Part shown: positions 58,000 to 64,000 of the stretch, one piece after another
How positions within the stretch are numbered: position 1 is the stretch's first letter
Layout: every line of letters begins with the position of its first letter
Source of the DNA: Bin87 sp034423595
Lineage (GTDB): Bacteria; Chloroflexota; Dehalococcoidia; Lucifugimonadales; UBA3495
Direction of reading: 5' to 3'
DNA length: 64,000 nucleotides
Assembly: GCA_965207025.1 (NCBI GenBank)
Contig: OZ242258.1
Location: 3,348,001-3,412,000, forward strand
Notes under the pieces: generated by a model
Seen by the model: the letters and a program-made list of their open reading frames with translations, nothing else
Databases searched by the model: none
Told to the model about the DNA's origin: nothing
Position numbers and translations under genes: made by a program

Positions 58000-58446
58000 A
58001 TGATGGAGCATGAGGTATCGTCGCCGAAGGGCGCCCGCCGCAATCGCAAGCGGGTGGGTCGCGGTGACGCAGCCGGCGGCGGCAGCTATGCCGGTCGAGG
58101 CATGAAGGGTCAGAAGTCCCGTTCGGGCAAGGGGGTCAGGCCGGGGTTTGAAGGCGGTCAGCTGCCGCTGATCAAAGGTCTTCCCATGAAGCGCGGGTTC
58201 AACAACCGCTACAAGACCTACTATGCCCTGGTGAGCCTGAGCACCCTTCAGGAGAGATTTGAAGCCGGAACTACGGTTACTCCCGAACTGCTGCATGGCC
58301 TGGGAATTGTGCGGCGCACGAACCTGCCCGTGAAAATAGTGGGCGACGGCGAGTTGGGCCATGCCCTGACGGTGGCGGCGCACAAGTTCACGGCGTCGGC
58401 GCGGGCCAAAATAGAAGCGGCCGGCGGCTCCGTCGAAGAGATCTAG
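58000..58446 (+). CDS. rplO: 50S ribosomal protein L15
   Basis: 148 residues from MMEHEVSSPKGARRNRKRVG, with GRGMKGQKSRSGKGVRPGFE and the GLPMKRGFNN segment. The start is one of two adjacent ATGs (58000, 58003). Confidence 0.96.
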   Translation: MMEHEVSSPKGARRNRKRVGRGDAAGGGSYAGRGMKGQKSRSGKGVRPGFEGGQLPLIKGLPMKRGFNNRYKTYYALVSLSTLQERFEAGTTVTPELLHGLGIVRRTNLPVKIVGDGELGHALTVAAHKFTASARAKIEAAGGSVEEI

Positions 58447-58471
58447 GCGGAACGGTTTAGTTATAGCAACG

Positions 58472-58501
58472 CCTGGATTCCTGCTTTGGCAGGAATGACG
58501 G
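58472..58501. repeat. Palindromic repeat, family B
   Basis: GGATTCCTGC and GCAGGAATGACGG around TTTG, between rplO and secY. Confidence 0.75.
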
Positions 58502-58533
58502 GATAATTTGACGACGGACGAGTTACGGCAAGC

Positions 58534-59865
58534 ATGATCCAATCCGAGGCGCAGAGCGGCGGCAGGTGGCCGCGACTGGTTCAGGCGGCGTTTGACGCTT
58601 TCAGCGTGCCCGAGTTGCGGGCGAAGATCCTGTTCACGCTGGCGATGCTGGCCGTCTATCGCCTGGTTGCGCACATTCCGATCCCGGGGCTTGACGCGGC
58701 CGCGTTGAGCAACCTGTTCAGCAACAACCAGTTGCTACAGTTCCTTGACCTGTTTTCAGGCGGGGCGCTGGCGCGCATGAGCATCGTGGCGCTGGGGGTG
58801 TTTCCGTACATCACCGCGTCCATCATCATGCAGTTGCTGACGCCGGTGATACCCCAGCTACAGAATATGTCCCGTGAGGGTGAGGCCGGTCGCATCAAGA
58901 TGAACCGGATCACGCATTGGGGCACGGTACCCATCGCCATTGCCCAGGCGTTCGCGCAGCTGGTTCTGCTGCAACAGGCCAACGTGTTGACCAACGTCGG
59001 GTTCGCGGGAGACGCTTTCCTGCCCACGATGGCCGCCGTGTTCTCCATGACTGCGGGCACGATGTTCCTGGTGTGGCTGGGTGAGCAGATCACGGAGCGG
59101 GGCATCGGGAACGGTATCTCCCTGATCATCTTCGCCGGAATCGTGGTTGGCTTCCCCGGCCTGTTGACCACCGGCTTTCTCGCCCGCGACAACATCATCG
59201 GGATTTTCTTCTTTGCCATCATCGGGTTGCTGATCATCGCCCTCATCGTGGTTTTCAACGAGGCGCACCGGCGGATACCGGTGCAGTACGGGCGCAGCAT
59301 CTTCCGGGGCGGGCAGATGTATAGACAATCGGGGTCAACGTACATACCCCTGCGGATCAACTCCGCGGGCATGATCCCGTTGATCTTCGCGTTTTCAATC
59401 GTGATTATGCCCGGCACGGTGGCACAGTACCTGAGCACCGCGGGAGGGTTCCTGGGCAACGCAGCCGGCAACTTGCAGACGGCGCTCAGCCCCAGCGGAC
59501 CCATCTACTGGGTTCTGGCGTTCTTCCTGGTGGTGGCGTTCACGTTCTTCTACACGCTGGTGGTTTTCCAGCAGCAGAACATTGCCGAGAACCTGCAACG
59601 CAACGGGGGGTTTGTACTGGGCATCAGACCGGGGCGGCCGACGCAGGACTACCTGAACCGGGTTATTGTCCGTCTCACGCTGGGAGGCGCGCTGTTCCTG
59701 GGCTTCATTGCGATAGTGCCGTACATCGCGTCGCTGATCACCGGCGTTGAAGCGATTGCGCTCAGCAGCACCAGCCTGTTGATCATGGTGGGCGTTGGAT
59801 TGGACACGCTGCGTCAATTGGAAGCGCAGTTGATGATGCGGAACTACGAGGGGTTCCTGAGATGA
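58534..59865 (+). CDS. secY: Protein translocase subunit SecY
   Basis: 443 residues, ten membrane helices. HIPIPGLDAAAL, LALGVFPYITASIIMQLLTP-type segment, SREGEAGRIKMNRITHWGT, ERGIGNGISLIIFAGIV and PFIRPG-like LGIRPGRPTQDYL are the SecY landmarks. It forms the export channel. Confidence 0.96.
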   Translation: MIQSEAQSGGRWPRLVQAAFDAFSVPELRAKILFTLAMLAVYRLVAHIPIPGLDAAALSNLFSNNQLLQFLDLFSGGALARMSIVALGVFPYITASIIMQLLTPVIPQLQNMSREGEAGRIKMNRITHWGTVPIAIAQAFAQLVLLQQANVLTNVGFAGDAFLPTMAAVFSMTAGTMFLVWLGEQITERGIGNGISLIIFAGIVVGFPGLLTTGFLARDNIIGIFFFAIIGLLIIALIVVFNEAHRRIPVQYGRSIFRGGQMYRQSGSTYIPLRINSAGMIPLIFAFSIVIMPGTVAQYLSTAGGFLGNAAGNLQTALSPSGPIYWVLAFFLVVAFTFFYTLVVFQQQNIAENLQRNGGFVLGIRPGRPTQDYLNRVIVRLTLGGALFLGFIAIVPYIASLITGVEAIALSSTSLLIMVGVGLDTLRQLEAQLMMRNYEGFLR

Positions 59866-60551
59866 CGGGTGTGGCAGCGACGGGAAGCCTCAGATTGATC
59901 CTCTTCGGGCCGCCGGGGGCGGGCAAGGGCACGCAGGCGCAACTGCTCAAGGATCAACTGGGCATTGACCACATCAGCTCGGGCGACCTGTTCCGCCACC
60001 ATCTTTCCAACGGCACCGAGCTGGGCGAGCTAGCGCGAGGGTACATGAACCGCGGCGCGCTGGTGCCCGATGAAGTCACCATAGGGATGGTGCTGGACCG
60101 AATTGCCATGCTGCCGAAAGGGTGCGGTTTTATGCTGGACGGCTTCCCGCGCAACACCAACCAGGCCGCGGCATTGGAAGCGGCATTGGCGCAGCGGGAC
60201 CAGGGGATCGACCGGGTGGTGCATATCAGCGTGGCGGACGACGAACTGATTCGGCGGCTGAGCAACCGCTACATCTGCCGCTACTGCCAGAAGCCATTCG
60301 CCCGCGACCCGGCTACGGGCGCTCCGCCATCCGGCTGCGATACCTTCCCCGACGACTGCGACATTTACCAACGCGACGATGATACACCGGAAGCCGTCGC
60401 CAATCGCCTGGTGGTGTACCACCGGGAGACGGCGCCGGTGTTAGACTACTACCGGGAGCGTGGCCTGCTCACCGATGTGGCCGGTGAAGGGGCCGTTGAA
60501 TCGGTCAACGAATCCCTCCTCCACGCCCTGGGCTTGACGATTGAGGTATAA
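59862..60551 (+). CDS. adk: Adenylate kinase (zinc-lid type)
   Basis: 229 residues. P-loop FGPPGAGKGTQAQLLK, DGFPRN and a LID with C-R-Y-C, then C and CDIYQRDDD forming a four-cysteine zinc site. Balances ATP, ADP and AMP. Overlaps secY by four bases. Confidence 0.96.
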   Translation: MTGVAATGSLRLILFGPPGAGKGTQAQLLKDQLGIDHISSGDLFRHHLSNGTELGELARGYMNRGALVPDEVTIGMVLDRIAMLPKGCGFMLDGFPRNTNQAAALEAALAQRDQGIDRVVHISVADDELIRRLSNRYICRYCQKPFARDPATGAPPSGCDTFPDDCDIYQRDDDTPEAVANRLVVYHRETAPVLDYYRERGLLTDVAGEGAVESVNESLLHALGLTIEV

Positions 60552-60556
60552 TCGAA

Positions 60557-61366
60557 ATGGTGAATAACCGGACAAAACTAATAACCGCTTCTAACTCACC
60601 TTCGCCGAACCGAGATAGACCAGACATCAAGACTGGTCGGCAGCTAGAAGCCATGGCACGCGCCGCCGGTATCGTCGGCGACACTTTATCGCTGCTCAAG
60701 CGGTCGGTGAAGCCTGGAATTACCACCGGCGAGTTGAACCGCATCGCCGAGAAGAACATCCGCAGCAAGGGAGCCGTGCCGGCCTTCCTCGGTTACCAGG
60801 GATTCCCGGGCACCATCTGCGCCTCGGTCAACGAGGAGATCGTGCACGGGATTCCGGGCAAGCGCGTCTTGAAAGAGGGCGACATCATCAAAATGGACGT
60901 GGGCGCCATCATTGACGGCTTCATCGGAGACGCTGCCATCTCGGTAGGCGTGGGTGAAGTTGACCCCGCGGCCCAACGTCTGATGGACGACACCGAAGCC
61001 AGCTTGTACGCCGGTATTGCGGCTGCCCAGCCCGGCAATCGGGTCGGCGACATCGGCGCCGCCATCGAAGCCTATGCCCTGGAGCGAGGCTATGGCCTCG
61101 TTCGCGGCTACGGCGGCCACGGCATCGGGCGGAACCTTCACGAAGAACCGCATATATCTAATTACGGCACACCGGGCAAGGGCGAATTGCTCCGCCCCGG
61201 AATGTGCATCTGTATCGAACCGATGCTCAACCTGGGCACTGACGACACCGAGGTGCTGAGTGACGATTGGACGGTGGTAACCGCCGACGGATCATTGTCC
61301 GCCCATTTCGAGCATACCCTGGCCATCACCAAAGACGGCCCGAAGATTCTTTCCGTTCACGACTAA
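60557..61366 (+). CDS. map: Methionine aminopeptidase, type I
   Basis: 269 residues. Metal ligands in KMDVGAIIDGFIGDAA (two Asp), GHGIGRNLHEEP (His), IEPML (Glu) and HFEHT (Glu). Removes the initiator Met. An extension of about 25 residues precedes the usual start (KTGRQLEAMARA). Confidence 0.95.
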   Translation: MVNNRTKLITASNSPSPNRDRPDIKTGRQLEAMARAAGIVGDTLSLLKRSVKPGITTGELNRIAEKNIRSKGAVPAFLGYQGFPGTICASVNEEIVHGIPGKRVLKEGDIIKMDVGAIIDGFIGDAAISVGVGEVDPAAQRLMDDTEASLYAGIAAAQPGNRVGDIGAAIEAYALERGYGLVRGYGGHGIGRNLHEEPHISNYGTPGKGELLRPGMCICIEPMLNLGTDDTEVLSDDWTVVTADGSLSAHFEHTLAITKDGPKILSVHD

Positions 61367-61425
61367 CTTACCACTCACCGCCGGCCATCGGTTAACCCGG
61401 ATGGCGCGGCAAAAGCAGGCATTTT

Positions 61426-61644
61426 ATGGCTAAAAAAGAAGCAATAGAGGTTGAAGCCCAAGTTACGGAAGCGCTCCCCAACGGCATGTTCCGAGTGGAG
61501 TTGCCAAACGACCACCAGGTGCTGGCCCATATCTCCGGCAAGATCCGGATGCACTTTATCCGAGTGCTTCCCGGCGACCGGGTTTTGGTGGAACTCTCGC
61601 CGTATGACCTGAGTCGCGGCCGGATCACCTATCGGTTCAAGTAA
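61426..61644 (+). CDS. infA: Translation initiation factor IF-1
   Basis: 72 residues, AKKEAIEVEAQVTEALPNGM, LAHISGKIRMHFIRVLPGD, VLVELSPYDLSRGRITYRFK. Small OB-fold factor, normal size. Confidence 0.97.
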   Translation: MAKKEAIEVEAQVTEALPNGMFRVELPNDHQVLAHISGKIRMHFIRVLPGDRVLVELSPYDLSRGRITYRFK

Positions 61645-61662
61645 GGGCAAGGGAGACCAGTT

Positions 61663-61776
61663 ATGAAAGTTTCCGCATCGGTGAAGCCCCGTTGCGACCG
61701 ATGCCGGGTAATCCGGCGCAAGGGCAGAGTGCGCATCATCTGCGTCAACACCAAGCACGCGCAGCGACAGGGATAG
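61663..61776 (+). CDS. rpmJ: 50S ribosomal protein L36
   Basis: 37 residues, MKVSASVKPRCDRCRVIRRK then GRVRIICVNTKHAQRQG. The zinc ligands C-D-R-C, C and H are present. GGGAGACCAGTT precedes it. Short, so easily missed. Confidence 0.96.
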   Translation: MKVSASVKPRCDRCRVIRRKGRVRIICVNTKHAQRQG

Positions 61777-61810
61777 CCGTAGCCTTTCCGGGTTTGGTTT
61801 GCCCGGCAGC

Positions 61811-61862
61811 CGGATTCCGGCCCCGTATCAAGTACGGGACGATGTTCTTTCGCCGGAATGGC
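61811..61862. repeat. Palindromic repeat, family B (long form)
   Basis: GGATTCCGGCCCCGTATCAA, GTACGGGACG and CGCCGGAATGG: outer family B arms enclosing a CCCGTA/TACGGG inner hairpin. A second long form is at 62743. Confidence 0.75.
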
Positions 61863-61900
61863 GCAATTTAGTCCAGAGCCTCACTTTCAGGAGCATTATC

Positions 61901-62293
61901 ATGGTTCGTATCGCCGGAGTGGACGTACCCGACCGCAAACGAGCGCACATCGCGCTGCGCAGCATCTTCGGAATAGGGCCGACCAAGGCAATTGAGATTG
62001 TCGGCAAGGCCAACCTGGACATGGACATGCCGCCGAGGATGAACGAGCTATCCGAGGAGCAACTGGACCGGATACGGGTGATCGTGGACCAGGACTACAT
62101 CACCGAGGGCGACCTGCGACGGGAGAACAACGAAAACATCCGCCGCCTGATCGACATCGGCAGTTATCGCGGTCTGCGCCATCGCCGGAATCTGCCGGTG
62201 CACGGTCAGCGGACTCGCACCAATGCCCGTTCGCGCAAGGGCGCCCGGCGGACGGTTGCCGGTCGCGGTCGCCGCACGGGCGGGAAGAAGTAG
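61901..62293 (+). CDS. rpsM: 30S ribosomal protein S13
   Basis: 130 residues from MVRIAGVDVPDRKRAHIALR, with GIGPTKAIEIVGKA and RGLRHRRNLPVHGQRTRTNA. CAGGAGCATTATC precedes the ATG at 61901; the longer frame is leader. Confidence 0.97.
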   Translation: MVRIAGVDVPDRKRAHIALRSIFGIGPTKAIEIVGKANLDMDMPPRMNELSEEQLDRIRVIVDQDYITEGDLRRENNENIRRLIDIGSYRGLRHRRNLPVHGQRTRTNARSRKGARRTVAGRGRRTGGKK

Positions 62294-62344
62294 TTTTCAC
62301 GGGAATTACGAACGAAAGCACAGGATTGACGGAGAGGAAATACA

Positions 62345-62728
62345 ATGCCCCGACCACGTGCCCGCAGGCGAGAACGCCGTTCGATCCCCCAGGGTCGGGC
62401 GTACATCTACTCGACGTTCAACAATACGCTAGTGAGCTTGACCGACCCCGACGGAAATGTTGTGGCGTCAACCAGCGCCGGCACCGTGGGATTTCGAGGT
62501 TCCCGCAAGGGAACGGCCTTCGCCGCCCAAAGGGCTGCCGAACAGGCGGCGCGCCGAGGGGTGGATATGGGCATGAGGAACATTGACGTTTACATCAAGG
62601 GACCCGGGTCGGGTCGAGAGCCGGCCATTCGGGCTTTGCAGGGCGCCGGCCTCTACGTCACCAGCATCAGGGACGTGACGCCGATCCCGCACAACGGGGT
62701 GCGCCCGCCGAAACGCCGCCGGGTGTAG
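62345..62728 (+). CDS. rpsK: 30S ribosomal protein S11
   Basis: 127 residues, IYSTFNNTLVSLTDPDGNVV, GFRGSRKGTAFAAQRAAEQA, VYIKGPGSGREPAIRALQGA and the HNGVRPPKRRRV tail. Confidence 0.97.
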   Translation: MPRPRARRRERRSIPQGRAYIYSTFNNTLVSLTDPDGNVVASTSAGTVGFRGSRKGTAFAAQRAAEQAARRGVDMGMRNIDVYIKGPGSGREPAIRALQGAGLYVTSIRDVTPIPHNGVRPPKRRRV

Positions 62729-62742
62729 CGGAACCGGATCAA

Positions 62743-62795
62743 TGGATTCCGGCCCCGTATCAAGTACGGGGTGACGTTCCTTCATCGGAATGACG
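62743..62795. repeat. Palindromic repeat, family B (long form)
   Basis: GGATTCCGGCCCCGTATCAA, GTACGGGGTGACG and CATCGGAATGACGG, between rpsK and rpsD. Confidence 0.75.
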
Positions 62796-62844
62796 GAATC
62801 TCACACCATCAACGGATTATCACACCGACAACGGAAAGACAGAA

Positions 62845-63471
62845 ATGGGCAGATATACCGGACCATCTTGCCGCCTTTGCCGCCGGGCTGGCGAAAAATT
62901 ATTCCTGAAGGGAGATCGCTGCTTTTCGCCGCGCTGCGCCATTGAGCGCCGCCACACGCCTCCGGGCGGTGGCGGCAACCGGCGCCGGCGAGTGTCGGAC
63001 TACGGCGTCCACCTGCGAGAGAAGCAGAAGGCGCGCCAGATGTACGGCGTCATGGAAGGCCAGTTCCGCAAGTACATGACCGACGCTTTCAACGCGCCTG
63101 GAATCTCCGGCAACAACCTGCTGCGGACGCTGGAGCGCCGGCTGGACAACGTGATTTTCCATTTCGGGTTTGCCGATTCGCGCAAGCAGGCGCGCCAGAT
63201 GGTGCAGCACGGTCACTTTGCCGTCAACGGACGGAAGACCGACATCCCGTCGTTCCTGGTCAAACCGGGCCAGACCATATCCTGGACTGAGACTTCAAAG
63301 AGTAGAGACTTTTTTGCCGAACGGACCGAAGGCCTGCCCAGGCGCACATTGCCGAGTTGGTTGACGCTGGATCTCTCGAAGATGGAAGGCGAAGTTGTAT
63401 CTCTGCCACCGGACAACGAGCTACCGGACACAATCAACTCCCGTCTCATTGTCGAGTACTACTCGAGGTAG
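62845..63471 (+). CDS. rpsD: 30S ribosomal protein S4
   Basis: 208 residues, RYTGPSCRLCRRAGEKLFLK and a C-F-S-P-R-C pair in the zinc-type N-terminus, YGVHLREKQKARQMYGVME, LERRLDNVIFHFGFADSRKQ. Primary 16S binder and repressor of the alpha operon in other bacteria. Confidence 0.97.
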   Translation: MGRYTGPSCRLCRRAGEKLFLKGDRCFSPRCAIERRHTPPGGGGNRRRRVSDYGVHLREKQKARQMYGVMEGQFRKYMTDAFNAPGISGNNLLRTLERRLDNVIFHFGFADSRKQARQMVQHGHFAVNGRKTDIPSFLVKPGQTISWTETSKSRDFFAERTEGLPRRTLPSWLTLDLSKMEGEVVSLPPDNELPDTINSRLIVEYYSR

Positions 63472-63478
63472 CGACTGA

Positions 63479-64000
63479 ATGCTGAATACTCAAATTCTCC
63501 CGCCAATGCGGGAACCGGAACCCGAAACTCCCGAACCTGCCATCAGGGTAATCGAAAGCACCGACACCTACGCCTGCGTTGCGCTGGAGCCGCTGGAACG
63601 CGGATTCGCGACCACCGTAGGGAACCCGCTGCGGAGGCTGCTGCTCAGCTCCATCCAGGGTACGGCGGTAACGTGGGTGAAAATAGAGGACGTGCCGCAC
63701 GAGTACACCGTGATTCCCGGCGTAAAAGAGGAGGTGATGGACCTCCTGTTGAGCATCAAGCGCATCAGGATCCATGCGCTGGCCAAGCGTCCGGGGAAGA
63801 TGCGCCTTGACGTGACCGGCGAGGGTCGCGTCTGCGCGGGGGATATAGCAACCGCCAGCGATTTCCAGATCGTGAACCCGGAGCTGCACCTGGCGACGCT
63901 GGACAACCCGGACGTGTCCCTGTCCATCGAGTTCAACGTTGAATCCGGGAAGGGCTACCAGCGCGCCGAGCAAAACGACAACATGGGCGGCCTGCCGGTG
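63479..64000 (+). CDS. rpoA: DNA-directed RNA polymerase alpha subunit, N-terminal part
   Basis: The frame runs from the ATG at 63479 to the window end, so about 174 residues are visible. ALEPLERGFATTVGNPLRRL, LLSSIQGTAVTWVKIEDVPH, EYTVIPGVKEEVMDLLLSIK, and the later DNPDVSLSIEFNVESGKGY are the conserved assembly domain. A short acidic leader (LNTQILPPMREPEPETPEP) precedes the core; ATG at 63506 is another possible start. Last gene of the ribosomal block, truncated by the window. Confidence 0.95.
   Translation, partial: MLNTQILPPMREPEPETPEPAIRVIESTDTYACVALEPLERGFATTVGNPLRRLLLSSIQGTAVTWVKIEDVPHEYTVIPGVKEEVMDLLLSIKRIRIHALAKRPGKMRLDVTGEGRVCAGDIATASDFQIVNPELHLATLDNPDVSLSIEFNVESGKGYQRAEQNDNMGGLPV

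Noticed and set aside
60535..60553. TTGACG...TATAAT as a promoter for map
   Set aside because: The spacer is only seven bases and the TATAAT is three bases before the start codon.
1..64000. tRNA, rRNA, tmRNA, RNase P RNA, insertion sequences and integrases
   Set aside because: I looked for T-loop motifs, conserved RNA blocks and transposase motifs by eye and found none.

Overview
The window looks like a chromosomal stretch of a GC-rich, free-living or host-associated bacterium, most likely Chloroflexota of the SAR202/Dehalococcoidia type. That placement is an inference. It rests on a catabolic gene mix (F420/flavin luciferase-like monooxygenase, cyclase, isochorismatase, PIG-L, amidase, TRAP permease) and on many small toxin-antitoxin and DUF genes around a standard ribosomal cluster. 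TGA is normally a stop codon here, since many genes end with it.

Left third (1-24.8 kb): an accessory and catabolic region. It holds a partial aldehyde dehydrogenase, a PIG-L deacetylase, an isochorismatase-like protein without its cysteine, PD-(D/E)XK proteins (including a three-gene overlapping set with pterin dehydratase and DUF4365), a sugar isomerase-like protein, argH, rpe, two tandem PaREP1/HEPN paralogues, rpmB, a TRAP permease behind a terminator-like leader, a HEPN pair, a disulfide reductase, a cyclase/AtzG-like/amidase operon, a KAP NTPase and a tandem esterase pair of which one copy has lost its nucleophile.

Middle (24.8-44.7 kb): a minus-strand run mutS, an ArsC/Spx-like gene, a HAD phosphatase, hicB, hicA and mutL, then a DUF433/PIN-like pair, then a minus-strand run HAD hydrolase, DsbA/FrnE-like gene, Uma2, nuoE, nuoF, nuoG-like and ferredoxin reductase, then otsA-otsB. 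The main discovery is here. Both the ArsC/Spx-like gene and the DsbA/FrnE-like gene contain one in-frame TGA exactly at the first catalytic cysteine of a C-x-x-C motif. Each has an intact start and Shine-Dalgarno upstream and a plausible bacterial SECIS hairpin just downstream. I annotate both as selenoproteins.

Right third (44.8-64 kb): the str, S10, spc and alpha ribosomal operons fused into one plus-strand block from rpsL to rpoA (cut by the window end), with fusA but no tuf. It contains an internal promoter and hairpin leader before rplC, and an S5 with long N- and C-terminal extensions.

Five families of short palindromic intergenic repeats are scattered through the window, including inside the ribosomal block. 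They also supply the 3' ends of some genes (argH, otsB, a MmcB-like gene) and apparently the ribosome binding sites of argH and rpe. I found no tRNA, rRNA, CRISPR array, insertion sequence or selenocysteine machinery gene.
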